From JAGNZR01 sp051646055 (lineage in GTDB: Bacteria > Fusobacteriota > Fusobacteriia > Fusobacteriales > Fusobacteriaceae): DNA of 64,000 nucleotides. The DNA is taken from contig JBOFCM010000110.1 of assembly GCA_051646055.1 (NCBI GenBank), positions 20,209-84,208 on the forward strand, read 5' to 3'. Made by a program: the position numbers and the translations under genes. The notes under the pieces are model-generated. The model was not told the origin of the DNA. It worked only from the letters and a program-made list of their open reading frames with translations, and ran no database searches. Positions 33,741 to 42,359 of this stretch are shown in pieces; position 1 is the first letter of the stretch; each line of letters opens with the position of its first letter.

Positions 33741-34214
33741 ATGATATTAGATTCTTTTTGCCATCCGTTGAACCAGATGAGATATCCTAAGGTCTTAGAG
33801 GAGACTATACAGTATCTCAAAAATCTTGATTTTAGTCAGGTACCGGTAGGGCGTCACGAAATTAAGGGCGATGATATTTTTATCAATATTGCTGAATATG
33901 AAAGTTTTCCTAGAGAAGAGAGAATAATTGAGGCACATAAAGAGTATGTGGATATTCAATTTCTCACAGAGGGAGAGGAAAAAATCGGATTCGGAGTATT
34001 CTCAGAGAAAAATGAGATAAAAGAGGAGTATGATAAGGAGAGAGATCTTCTAGTATATGGAAAGTTAGAAAAAGAGTTTGATCTTATTTTAACACCAGGG
34101 GTTTTTGCAGTTTTCTTTACAGAGGAGCCACATAGACCATGCGTTATGCTGGATAAACCTGTAAAGGTTAAAAAATATGTAGTAAAGATAAGAAAATCAC
34201 TTTTAGAAGATTAA
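33741..34214 (+). CDS. YhcH/YjgK/YiaL family protein (NanQ-like sugar anomerase)
   Basis: A 157-residue cupin-fold protein. Conserved residues are seen in EAHKEYVDIQFLTEGEEKIG and VFAVFFTEEPHRPCVM. E. coli NanQ (YhcH) is an N-acetylneuraminate anomerase, and other members sit in sugar operons. No sialic acid genes are near, so the sugar is unknown. GGGGG lies about 10 bases before the ATG, and an extended -10 TGTTAAAAT with a TATAAT lies further upstream. It is monocistronic, followed by a terminator. Confidence 0.8.
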   Translation: MILDSFCHPLNQMRYPKVLEETIQYLKNLDFSQVPVGRHEIKGDDIFINIAEYESFPREERIIEAHKEYVDIQFLTEGEEKIGFGVFSEKNEIKEEYDKERDLLVYGKLEKEFDLILTPGVFAVFFTEEPHRPCVMLDKPVKVKKYVVKIRKSLLED

Positions 34215-34229
34215 TCTGCATCTTGGAAG

Positions 34230-34255
34230 AGCTGGGTATAAAACTCAGCTTTTTT
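34230..34255 (+). terminator. Terminator after the YhcH-like gene
   Basis: An 8-bp stem AGCTGGGT/ACTCAGCT (one G-T) with loop ATAAA, followed by TTTTT. Confidence 0.8.
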
Positions 34256-34284
34256 AATGGAGAAAATCTAGGAGACAGGTAGTC

Positions 34285-35148
34285 ATGAAAGAGAAAATTT
34301 TGGAAGAGAAAGAGATAGTTTCAATTCTTAAACCCAGGGGAAAAGAGGGATATAAGGGAGATTTCGGGCATACTTTTATAGTGGCAGGAAGCTTTAACTA
34401 TGTAGGAGCGCCCTATTTTGCCGCAGAAGCAGCTGTAAGATCCGGTTCAGGTCTTGTAACTCTTTTTACGAGAAAAGAGATATTGGAGATAATGAAAATA
34501 AAACTGGATGAAGCCATGGTAAGGGATATCCAGGAACTGAAAAAACATCTTCAGAAAGGTAGTGCTGTAGTCTTTGGATCCGGTATGGAGGAGAGCAAGG
34601 AAACCTATGGTGCACTTCAGGATCTAAAGGATGCAAAAATTCCACTGGTAATAGATGCCGATGGATTGAATGTATTAAAAACCCAAGAGCGAAGGGAATT
34701 TTTTAGGGAGAGAGAGGGGGCTACAATAATAACTCCCCATCTAGGAGAATTTTCTAGACTGACTGGAAAAAAAATAGAAGATATAAAAAAAAACAGGGTA
34801 AAATTAGCCTTTGATTTTGCAAAAAAATATGGAATCACACTTATACTCAAGGACAGCGAGACTATAATTACAGATGGTAGAGAGATATATATAAATAGAA
34901 CTGGAAATGCAAGTATGAGCAATGGAGGAATGGGAGATATATTGGCAGGATTGACAGGATCTTTTTTGGCTCAGGGATACACCCCTTTGGAAGCTGGAAA
35001 ACTAGCCTGTTATTTTTTAGGGAAATGCGGTGAAATGAGCAGTGTAGAAAATTATATAACCAATCCCAGAGATGTACTTCAGGTACTTCCCAAGGTCATG
35101 AAAAAAACTGTTCAAAAAAAGTGTTTTGTATGTTATAATATTGAATAA
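34285..35148 (+). CDS. nnrD: ADP-dependent NAD(P)H-hydrate dehydratase
   Basis: Repairs hydrated NADH and NADPH, using ADP. It is a ribokinase-like fold protein of 287 residues. Motifs are GDFGHTFIVAGSFNYVGAPYFAAEAAVRSGSGLVTLFT at the start, PLVIDADGLNVL, TPHLGEFSRL, and the substrate loop TGNASMSNGGMGDILAGLTGSFLAQG. Only the dehydratase domain is present, so an epimerase (NnrE) would have to be encoded elsewhere. Its last 23 bases run past the preferred promoter-proximal region of truB, whose start follows 19 bases after this stop. Confidence 0.93.
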   Translation: MKEKILEEKEIVSILKPRGKEGYKGDFGHTFIVAGSFNYVGAPYFAAEAAVRSGSGLVTLFTRKEILEIMKIKLDEAMVRDIQELKKHLQKGSAVVFGSGMEESKETYGALQDLKDAKIPLVIDADGLNVLKTQERREFFREREGATIITPHLGEFSRLTGKKIEDIKKNRVKLAFDFAKKYGITLILKDSETIITDGREIYINRTGNASMSNGGMGDILAGLTGSFLAQGYTPLEAGKLACYFLGKCGEMSSVENYITNPRDVLQVLPKVMKKTVQKKCFVCYNIE

Positions 35149-35167
35149 CGTATTTTCGGAGGGGAAC

Positions 35168-36025
35168 TTGGACGGAATAATTTGTGTTAATAAACCGCAG
35201 GGGATAACATCCTTTGATGTGGTGAGAAAGCTGAAAAGGATTCTAAAAGAGAAAAGAATCGGCCACACAGGAACTTTAGACCCTATGGCAACAGGGGTTA
35301 TGGTAGTATGTGTAGGTAGGGCAACTAGACTGGTACAGGACATTGAAGGGTACGAGAAAGAGTATCTGGCGACATTCCAACTGGGATACAAAACTGACAC
35401 TTATGACAGAGAGGGAACCGTAACAGAGAGATCTGAGATGGAAAAACCAGATGAAAATATGTTGAAAGAGGCCCTATCAACTTTTTTAGGGGATATAAAA
35501 CAGGTACCACCTATGTATTCAGCTCTTAAAATAGATGGAAAGAGACTTTATGATCTGGCCCGTGAAGGGATAACAGTGGAGCGTAAAGCCAGAGATGTAA
35601 AGATAAAATCACTGGACCTGAAAGAATATGACGGAGAAAGCGGAAAATTTTTATGTAAAGTATCCAAAGGTACTTATATAAGATCTCTTATCTTTGATCT
35701 AGGAGAGAAGCTGGGAACTTTTGCCACTATGACAGATCTTATAAGAACTGAGGTGGGAAAGGTAAAGCTCCAAGAATGTTTTACTCTGGAAGAGATGGAA
35801 GCTATGGCTGAAAAGGGAGATTTATCATTCCTTCAAGGGGTAGAGGAATTCTTCGGATATCCAAGACTTGAGCTAATAGGAGAGGAAAATCTGAAATACT
35901 ACAAAAATGGAAATAATTTCAGTTATACTGGAAATGACGGATATTACTCGATTTACTATAAGAATGAATTTATAGGCCTTGCCACAATTAAAAACAGCAG
36001 GCTTCAGGCATATAAATATTTTTAA
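35168..36025 (+). CDS. truB: tRNA pseudouridine synthase B
   Basis: Makes pseudouridine 55 in the T arm of tRNAs. I start the protein at a TTG at 35168 (MDGIICVNKPQGITSFD), which has GGAGG five bases upstream; an upstream ATG at 35126 would add 14 residues overlapping nnrD without a ribosome-binding site. The length of 285 residues is normal. The catalytic Asp is in GHTGTLDPMATGVM, and SKGTYIRSL is also typical. The C-terminus has a short PUA-like piece. Confidence 0.93.
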   Translation: MDGIICVNKPQGITSFDVVRKLKRILKEKRIGHTGTLDPMATGVMVVCVGRATRLVQDIEGYEKEYLATFQLGYKTDTYDREGTVTERSEMEKPDENMLKEALSTFLGDIKQVPPMYSALKIDGKRLYDLAREGITVERKARDVKIKSLDLKEYDGESGKFLCKVSKGTYIRSLIFDLGEKLGTFATMTDLIRTEVGKVKLQECFTLEEMEAMAEKGDLSFLQGVEEFFGYPRLELIGEENLKYYKNGNNFSYTGNDGYYSIYYKNEFIGLATIKNSRLQAYKYF

Positions 36026-36093
36026 GTTGATCAAGAAATAATATGTATATAGGTTATAATAAAATTTTAAAATAAAGATTAAAGGAAGTGTTT

Positions 36094-37908
36094 ATGAAGA
36101 TTAAAAACGTAGCTATAATTGCCCACGTTGACCATGGAAAAACAACATTGGTTGACTGTCTTTTAAAACAGGCTGGAGTTTTTGCTGCTCACCAGATGGA
36201 TAAAGTTGAAGAGAGAGTAATGGATTCCAATGATATCGAGAAAGAGAGAGGAATCACGATATTTGCTAAGAATGCCGCTGTAAACTATAAAGATTACAGA
36301 ATCAATATAGTTGATACTCCAGGCCATGCTGACTTCGGAGGAGAGGTTCAGAGAATCATGAAGATGGTTGACTCAGTTATACTGGTTGTTGACTCATTTG
36401 AAGGTACTATGCCACAGACAAAGTATGTTCTTAAGAAAGCTCTTGAGCAAGGACATAGACCAATAGTTGTAGTAAATAAAATAGACAGACCAGGAGCAAG
36501 ACCAGAAGAGGTTCTATACATGGTATATGACCTATTCTTAGAGCTAGATGCTAATGAGTACCAGCTTGAGTTCCCAGTTGTTTATGCTTCTGGAAAAGCA
36601 GGATATGCAATAAAAGAACTTACAGATAAGAGTAACAACATGGAAGCTCTATTTGAAACTATAGTTGAGCACGTTCCATCTCCAGAGGGAGATAAAGATG
36701 CTCCACTTCAATTCCTTGCTGCAAACATAGAGTACGATAACTATGTTGGTAAACTTGGAGTTGGAAGAATCTATAACGGAACTGTTAAGAAAAACCAGGA
36801 AGTTATGCTTATAAAAAGAGACGGAAAAATGGTTAAAGGAAAAGTTTCTATAATCTACGGATATGAGGGACTTAAGAAAGTTGAAGTTGAGTCAGCAATA
36901 GCTGGAGAGATTGTTTCAATAGCTGGACTTGCAACTGTAGATATCGGAGAGACAATTGCAGATGTAGCTAATCCTGTAGCTCTTCCTCTAATTGATATAG
37001 ATGAGCCAACTCTTGCTATGACATTCGTAGTAAATGATTCACCATTCGCAGGTAAAGATGGAAAGTTCATAACTTCTAGAAATATCTGGGACAGACTTCA
37101 GAAAGAGCTTCAAGGAAACGTAAGTATGAGAGTAGAAGCTACAGCTTCAGCTGACTCGTTCATAGTTAAAGGAAGAGGAGAGCTTCAACTTTCTATACTT
37201 CTAGAGAACATGAGAAGAGAAGGATATGAGATTCAGGTTTCAAGACCTAGAGTTATATTCCAAGAGATCAATGGAGAGCTAAACGAGCCAATTGAGCTAG
37301 CAGTAGTAGACGTTGATGACAACTTTACTGGAATAGTTATCGAGAAGATGGGAATCAGAAAGGGAGAGCTTGTAACTATGACTCCTGGAACAGACGGATA
37401 TACTCGTCTTGAATTCAAAGTTCCTGCAAGAGGACTTATCGGATATAGAGGAGAATTCCTAACTGATACAAAGGGAACAGGAATCCTTAACCACTCATTC
37501 TATGAGTATGCACCACACAGAGGAGATATTCCTGCAAGAAACAAAGGAGCTCTAATCTCTCTTGAGACTGGAAAAACTATAGCTTATGCTCTAAGCGGAT
37601 TACAGGATAGAGGAACAATGTTCCATGATCCAGGTGTAGAGGTTTATGCTGGAATGGTTATCGGAGAGCACAACAGAGAGAATGACCTAGTGGTAAACGT
37701 TTGTAAAACTAAGAAACTTACAAACATGAGAGCTTCTGGATCTGATGATGCAGTAAGACTTGCAACTCCAAGAAGAATGACTCTTGAGCAAGCTATTGAG
37801 TACATTGGTGATGATGAGCTAGTAGAGATCACTCCAAAAAATATCAGAATCAGAAAGAAATATCTGAATGAAAATGATAGAAAAAAAGCTGAAAACAGCA
37901 AAAAGTAA
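36094..37908 (+). CDS. typA: Translational GTPase TypA/BipA
   Basis: Ribosome-binding GTPase of 604 residues that aids 50S assembly and stress adaptation. G1 is AHVDHGKTTL, G3 DTPGHADF and G4 NKID. The elongation-factor-like domains II, III and V and the BipA-specific C-terminal domain (ending in KKYLNENDRKKAENSKK) are in order. The ATG at 36094, six bases after AAGGAAG, is preferred over a GTG six bases earlier. Codon use is more regular than in the neighbours, as expected for a highly expressed gene. Confidence 0.95.
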   Translation: MKIKNVAIIAHVDHGKTTLVDCLLKQAGVFAAHQMDKVEERVMDSNDIEKERGITIFAKNAAVNYKDYRINIVDTPGHADFGGEVQRIMKMVDSVILVVDSFEGTMPQTKYVLKKALEQGHRPIVVVNKIDRPGARPEEVLYMVYDLFLELDANEYQLEFPVVYASGKAGYAIKELTDKSNNMEALFETIVEHVPSPEGDKDAPLQFLAANIEYDNYVGKLGVGRIYNGTVKKNQEVMLIKRDGKMVKGKVSIIYGYEGLKKVEVESAIAGEIVSIAGLATVDIGETIADVANPVALPLIDIDEPTLAMTFVVNDSPFAGKDGKFITSRNIWDRLQKELQGNVSMRVEATASADSFIVKGRGELQLSILLENMRREGYEIQVSRPRVIFQEINGELNEPIELAVVDVDDNFTGIVIEKMGIRKGELVTMTPGTDGYTRLEFKVPARGLIGYRGEFLTDTKGTGILNHSFYEYAPHRGDIPARNKGALISLETGKTIAYALSGLQDRGTMFHDPGVEVYAGMVIGEHNRENDLVVNVCKTKKLTNMRASGSDDAVRLATPRRMTLEQAIEYIGDDELVEITPKNIRIRKKYLNENDRKKAENSKK

Positions 37909-37950
37909 TTAAAAAAATAAAATATATAAAATAGAATAGGAGAGTTAGAG

Positions 37951-38775
37951 ATGGGAAAATTTCAGATGCCACTTGTTTTGCTTTTAACTATATTTTTTAC
38001 TGGATGCAGCAATGCCCCCAAAAGGGAGATTCCAGAAAATTTAGTATATGAGGCGATACTGGCAGATGATTCCCGTGCTCTGACCTCCTTTTTTAATTCA
38101 GAATTTTCACCTGCCCATCAGGATAAAAATGGAATATCTCTCCTAGATTTGGCTATAAAATATGATTCTTTAGAATCCCTCCAGGTCCTTGCACGGCAAG
38201 ATCTGAATTTGAATGAAGGACTTTTTAGGGTGAGAAGTTTTCAAGCCCTAGAGATCCTTATAAAAAATGGAGCTGATCCCAATGTGAAAAACTCCTCGGG
38301 AGACTCTCTGGTAATCCATTATATAAAGAACAAGCCTGATTCTTTTGTCCAATATATAATATCTCAAGGGGCTTCCCTGGAGACTGAGGACAGCTATGGT
38401 TGGAAACCTATTTTTTGGGCAGCTTCAGTTGGAAGTCCTGGAGTTTTAAAAGAGCTTCTGAATAGGGGAGCTAATCCACAGGAAAAGGACAGAGAGGGAA
38501 ATCTGCCCATATATTATGTGACAGATAAGGAGAAGCTGGAACTTCTTTTGGAATACGGATATGACCTCAACACAAAAAATATCGAGGGAGAAAACATTTT
38601 TGGAGAGATACTCATGAAGGCTGTAGCTAACAGAGAATTTGAGATAATTGAAAAACTCCTAAATAAAGGTGTGAATCCAGGATACCGTTCCTACGGAAGA
38701 GGTGCTATGGATATTGCAGAGCGAGCCAAAGACCTTGAAATGATAGAATTTTTAAATAAAAAAGTACCCCGTTAA
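37951..38775 (+). CDS. Ankyrin-repeat lipoprotein
   Basis: A 274-residue lipoprotein (lipobox FTGC, Cys19) whose mature part is a row of about six ankyrin repeats. Several are clear, such as RSFQALEILIKNGADPNVKNSSGDS, YGWKPIFWAASVGSPGVLKELLNRGANPQEKDREGN and NREFEIIEKLLNKGVNPGYRS. Ankyrin repeats bind proteins; the partner is unknown. It follows typA by 42 bases with AGGAGAG upstream and may be read from the same promoter. Its stop codon overlaps the stop of the convergent gene inside a terminator. Confidence 0.82.
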   Translation: MGKFQMPLVLLLTIFFTGCSNAPKREIPENLVYEAILADDSRALTSFFNSEFSPAHQDKNGISLLDLAIKYDSLESLQVLARQDLNLNEGLFRVRSFQALEILIKNGADPNVKNSSGDSLVIHYIKNKPDSFVQYIISQGASLETEDSYGWKPIFWAASVGSPGVLKELLNRGANPQEKDREGNLPIYYVTDKEKLELLLEYGYDLNTKNIEGENIFGEILMKAVANREFEIIEKLLNKGVNPGYRSYGRGAMDIAERAKDLEMIEFLNKKVPR

Positions 38776-38789
38776 AGGGTACTTTTTTT
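38758..38789. terminator. Bidirectional terminator overlapping two convergent stop codons
   Basis: A 12-bp perfect stem AAAAAAGTACCC/GGGTACTTTTTT with a 7-base loop CGTTAAA that contains both stop codons. Confidence 0.9.
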
Positions 38790-40346
38790 CTCGAATGAGT
38801 ATCTGTTGGCAGCGTTCCAAAGGATATATTCCTCTAGTCCAAGAGCATTAAGAGCTCTTATCTGTTCTTTGACCTCTTTTTTTCCATATTTAATATGTCC
38901 TTTAACCCATGGAGCAGAAAAATCTTGAATCCATGTTCTTATGGTTGCAGGAGTGTCAATATTAAAACTTCTATTCATAGAATCTCTTGAAGAACCGTAA
39001 ACTGTTTTATATGGTTCAGCATCTGGGACAGCAGCTCCGTAAACTCCGTTACCATAGTGACTTGGATAAACCATTGGACAGATATAGTCCACAACATTGG
39101 AAACAGCTTCCCAGTGTTGTCCAAGAGCCATATCATCAGGAGAAGATCCTACCTGACCATAGACATCGGCAGCTGTATAAACTTCTAGAGGAGAGAGCTG
39201 TTTATGAGCTTCAGTCAAGAATCTCTGGATAGCAGCAGGCTTGCTTTCGTTTTTAGGATTTCTATAGTTCAGATGAGGATCTAGTTTTCCGCCATTAGAA
39301 GCAGGGAATCTAACATAGTCAAATTGAATCTCGTTGAATCCCACACGGGCAGCTTCTTTAGAAACATCAATGTTGTACTGCCAAAGCTCTCTGTCATGGG
39401 CAGAAACCCAGATAAGTCCATCAGCATTGGAGAATGGTTTTCCAGTACGCTTATCTAAAATAGTTCTTTCAGGTTTGGCCTTGGCATAAGTAGGGTCTTT
39501 AAAAGATACAACTCTTGCTATGGTATAGATATTGTTTTCTTTCAGTTTCGCCATAAGAGCTTCTATATTTTTTATAGGTCTACGCTTATCTGAGTCCAGT
39601 CCATATTTTGAAACAACCTCAGGCATACTCCATAAAAGATGTCCGTCATCATTTTTAACATCTATAACAAAGGCATTTATTTCAGTGGTTTTAGCCAGTT
39701 CAATAAGCCTGTCCAAAGCCTTAGGGGTAGAGACAGTAGAGGTAGAAACATAGATTCCCTTAACTTTTACTTTAGGATTGTTAGGGTATTCCTTTTTAAG
39801 GAAAGGATCAAAATTCAACTTTCCCCACTGCTGTGGCAGTAGATCGTTGATAGAAGGAACAAGAACTTTTTTAGTAATCCATCCCTCCTTTGTTTTTCTA
39901 TCTTTTAGGTAACTTACCTTAACATAGGTTTCAGGTTTTTGATTTCCAGATGTAATCTCTTCAAGAATAGTAACCCTAGTTCCTTTTCTCAGATAATCGA
40001 TTCTCTGTCCTCCAGTGGCAGCATTAAAAACCTGGAGATTAGCAATGTTGGTATAGAAATGTTCTGTAAAAGTAGTTTCTTCAGGAACAACCTCTTTGAC
40101 AGTCTCCTCTTTCAGAGGCTCTTCTACCTTTGTTTGGATTTCTTCAATTTTAGGTTCCTCAGAAGGTTTGCTTTCTTTTTTAACTTCTGAAACTTCAGCT
40201 TCTTTAGCTGTGGATTCGGAGGATTCATCTTTTTTTAGCTCTTCGCCTTGAAAAGTATAGCTCCCCTTTACCATTTCAACGGTTTCAGTTTTTCCGCAAG
40301 AAATAAAAAATGCCATAAGGGATATGGCAATTAAAAATTTTTTCAA
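38772..40346 (-). CDS. Putative glycoside hydrolase lipoprotein (DUF4015) with SH3-like domain
   Basis: A 524-residue lipoprotein when started at the TTG at 40346, eight bases after GGAG, which gives a clean signal peptide MKKFLIAISLMAFFISC. A Glu/Lys-rich linker (about residues 30-85) leads to an SH3b-like domain (TNIANLQVFNAATGGQRIDYLRKGTRVTILEE), then a GH-like TIM barrel of the DUF4015 type: KVKGIYVSTSTVSTPKALDRLIELAKTTEINAFVIDVKNDDG and GFNEIQFDYVRFPA. The likely role is binding and cleavage of a surface or wall polysaccharide; substrate unknown. Acidic residues in IDVKND and QFDYVRFP are candidate catalytic or binding sites. Confidence 0.82.
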   Translation of the reverse strand: MKKFLIAISLMAFFISCGKTETVEMVKGSYTFQGEELKKDESSESTAKEAEVSEVKKESKPSEEPKIEEIQTKVEEPLKEETVKEVVPEETTFTEHFYTNIANLQVFNAATGGQRIDYLRKGTRVTILEEITSGNQKPETYVKVSYLKDRKTKEGWITKKVLVPSINDLLPQQWGKLNFDPFLKKEYPNNPKVKVKGIYVSTSTVSTPKALDRLIELAKTTEINAFVIDVKNDDGHLLWSMPEVVSKYGLDSDKRRPIKNIEALMAKLKENNIYTIARVVSFKDPTYAKAKPERTILDKRTGKPFSNADGLIWVSAHDRELWQYNIDVSKEAARVGFNEIQFDYVRFPASNGGKLDPHLNYRNPKNESKPAAIQRFLTEAHKQLSPLEVYTAADVYGQVGSSPDDMALGQHWEAVSNVVDYICPMVYPSHYGNGVYGAAVPDAEPYKTVYGSSRDSMNRSFNIDTPATIRTWIQDFSAPWVKGHIKYGKKEVKEQIRALNALGLEEYILWNAANRYSFEKKSTL

Positions 40347-40367
40347 ATTAATCAACTCCAAAATTTG

Positions 40368-41357
40368 TCATATATATATTTTACTTACATCAGGAAGGGA
40401 AAATATTTTTAGAAGTGTCCAGTAGTCAACTTTAAAAAGTATCTTATCTCCTAATTTATAGTGGGTATTATTATTTTTGAACTCTATTATTGTGTGATCA
40501 GAGGTGACTCCTGTCAGAAGAATATTCTCATCTAAAGGACGTAGCCCCTGGAGATTTATCTCCACACATCCCATGGCAAGTACACCTCGTAAAGAGTTGT
40601 TTTTTATTTTAAGCTCGATAATTTCGGCAGCCAGAAGAAAAACATCATCAAAGGAACCAGGGAGAGTATTTTTTTGTACAGTATCTCTTCCTAAAAGCAG
40701 TCCTTCTCCTATTCTCAGGGTGACTCTCTCCTGTTTGGAGATGAGGGGAAGAATATGTAGAAAGCTTGAATTTCCAGCAGAAATCCAGAGCTTTAAACCA
40801 CTTTTTTTCTCCAGTTTTTCTCTTATATCCAGTAGCTCAGAGAAAATATCTGTGGTGGGAAAACTGTCTGAGAGACAGGCCATATTGGAAGCAATTCCCA
40901 AAAATTCAATATTTTTCAGCTTTAAAATTTCATCCGTTGTTGAATTTATATTTTCTATATTTTCACCATCACGAAAATCTCCTGTTTCTAGAAGAAGAAA
41001 AATTTTGTGTTTTTTTCCTTCTTTTTCCGCACAGGAGTTCAGAGCTTTTATAGTTTTAATTTCAGAGTTAAGGGAGATATCTGCAAACTTAACAACGTCC
41101 TCAGCCTCTGAAAGGAGAGGAACTCTAGTAAGAAGTTTTTCACATGGCAGAGATATAATTTTTTTGAGATTACTTATTCTAGATTCTCCGATACTGGTGC
41201 ATCCAGAATGAAGCATAGTTTCTGCAATGGCCAGATCATTGAAAACAGATTTGGTTATTCCAGTGACAGAAATATTTTTTTCTCTACAGATAGAAACGAT
41301 ATTTCTGCAGTTTATCCTGAGTTTATTGAGGTTCACAATAAGAACGGGATAGCTCAT
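40368..41357 (-). CDS. Alanine/ornithine racemase family PLP-dependent enzyme
   Basis: A 329-residue fold-type III PLP protein with only the TIM-barrel domain and a short C-terminal part. The PLP Lys is in VTGITKSVFNDL; other family residues appear in SIGESRISNLK, LLLETGDFRDGE and TLRIGEGLLLGRD. It resembles Orr-type ornithine racemase and YhfX-like proteins more than the two-domain Alr. The substrate cannot be told. Its ATG overlaps the recR stop (TAATG), so it is in the operon small protein-recR-racemase. Confidence 0.82.
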   Translation of the reverse strand: MSYPVLIVNLNKLRINCRNIVSICREKNISVTGITKSVFNDLAIAETMLHSGCTSIGESRISNLKKIISLPCEKLLTRVPLLSEAEDVVKFADISLNSEIKTIKALNSCAEKEGKKHKIFLLLETGDFRDGENIENINSTTDEILKLKNIEFLGIASNMACLSDSFPTTDIFSELLDIREKLEKKSGLKLWISAGNSSFLHILPLISKQERVTLRIGEGLLLGRDTVQKNTLPGSFDDVFLLAAEIIELKIKNNSLRGVLAMGCVEINLQGLRPLDENILLTGVTSDHTIIEFKNNNTHYKLGDKILFKVDYWTLLKIFSLPDVSKIYI

Positions 41358-41953
41358 TATTCAATCTCCTGTCTGCCCTCAAGAGCCCTTGAAATAGTTG
41401 CAGAATCTGCATACTCAATATTTCCTCCCATGGGAATACCGCTGGCAATTCTTGTAATTTTTACATGAAAAGGTTTTAGAAGCTTTGTAAGATATAGAGT
41501 TGTAGTCTCCCCTTCCAGATCCGGATTGAGAGCTATTATAATTTCACTTATATCATCCTGTGCAACTCTTTTTAAAAGAGATTCAAGGTTGAGCTTATCA
41601 GGAGTAATGCCCTTAAGGGGAGCCAGTTTTCCTCCCAAAACATGATATTTACCACGGTATTTACCTGTTTTTTCAAAGGAGATAACATCTCTGGAATCTT
41701 CCACTACACATATTGAGTGTCTATCTCTAAATTCATCAGAACAGATGGGACAAGTATCTTTTTCGCTGAGGTCTCCGCAGATACTACATTTTTTTATAAG
41801 TTTTTTGGCATCTAGAAGGGCCTGAGAGAAACTCTCGACCTCTTCTAAACTGCTATTGAGAATATGAAAAGCTAAACGTGTAGCACTTTTTCTTCCTACT
41901 CCTGGGAGTCTTCCGAAGGCATCGATAACTTTTTCCAGTGCTTCAATAGCCAT
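41357..41953 (-). CDS. recR: Recombination protein RecR
   Basis: Works with RecF and RecO to load RecA at gaps. It has 198 residues: an HhH motif at the N-terminus (FGRLPGVGRKSATRLAFH), a Cys4 zinc finger (CSICGDLSEKDTCPIC), a Toprim domain with VVEDSRDVIS and LNPDLEGETTTLYL, and the C-terminal RIASGIPMGGNIEYAD. It starts by a TAATG overlap with the small upstream gene. The usual dnaX-ybaB neighbours are missing; the upstream gene is not YbaB. Confidence 0.96.
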   Translation of the reverse strand: MAIEALEKVIDAFGRLPGVGRKSATRLAFHILNSSLEEVESFSQALLDAKKLIKKCSICGDLSEKDTCPICSDEFRDRHSICVVEDSRDVISFEKTGKYRGKYHVLGGKLAPLKGITPDKLNLESLLKRVAQDDISEIIIALNPDLEGETTTLYLTKLLKPFHVKITRIASGIPMGGNIEYADSATISRALEGRQEIE

Positions 41954-42267
41954 TAGTCATTCACTGTCTCAGTTTTTATTGATTTAGTAATCTCTCTGAT
42001 CTCTCTTTTGATCTCTCTTCTCTCTTTTCCTAATTCTGCATTTTTTATGATATAGTCATCGACTCTGTCCTCATAGTCTGATCTCATATTTCTTACTACA
42101 TCTAAGATATCCTCATAACTCATAGTTGGAGTGATATATTCTTTTAGATTTGAAAGAAGTTCTATTCTTATTCTGTTATCTCTGACCTGTCTGTCGTTAT
42201 CCTCAAGTTCTCTTTTGATCTTATTTGTTGCTCTTTCTTTTCTAACTAACTCTAAAGCTCTATCCAT
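41953..42267 (-). CDS. Small coiled-coil protein of unknown function upstream of recR
   Basis: A 104-residue, highly charged, almost wholly helical protein (MDRALELVRKERATNKIKRELEDNDRQVRDN and a C-terminal KERREIKREIREITKSIK). I recognise no domain. The ATG at 42267 has TAGGAGG six bases upstream; a longer reading from 42348 lacks one. It is translationally coupled to recR. Its place is where ybaB often stands, but the sequence does not resemble YbaB. A nucleic-acid-binding role is possible but unsupported. Confidence 0.7.
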   Translation of the reverse strand: MDRALELVRKERATNKIKRELEDNDRQVRDNRIRIELLSNLKEYITPTMSYEDILDVVRNMRSDYEDRVDDYIIKNAELGKERREIKREIREITKSIKTETVND

Positions 42268-42292
42268 TTTATTCCTCCTAAAAATGTAATTA

Positions 42293-42314
42293 AGGGTGCA
42301 TTTTAATACACCCT
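42293..42314 (-). terminator. Hairpin downstream of pfkA, weak terminator or 5' leader hairpin
   Basis: An imperfect stem AGGGTG/CACCCT encloses an AT-rich loop, followed on the minus strand by TTAATTACATTTTT. It could end pfkA transcripts. The start point predicted from the promoter at 42316-42345 falls within it, so it may instead mark the 5' end of the recR operon mRNA. Confidence 0.45.
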
Positions 42315-42315
42315 C

Positions 42316-42345
42316 ATTATACAACACAATATCCAGTTTTATCAA
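42316..42345 (-). promoter_or_regulatory. Sigma-70 promoter for the small gene-recR-racemase operon
   Basis: On the minus strand TTGATA (42345-42340), 18 bases, TATAAT (42321-42316). The ATG of the small gene is about 50 bases downstream. Confidence 0.6.
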
Positions 42346-42359
42346 CAAGCAACTTGAAA

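Noticed and set aside
40504..41211. Plus-strand reading frame of 235 codons opposite the racemase gene
   Set aside because: It mirrors a gene with clear PLP-family motifs, has a Ser/Arg-rich composition typical of antisense shadows, and lacks a ribosome-binding site.
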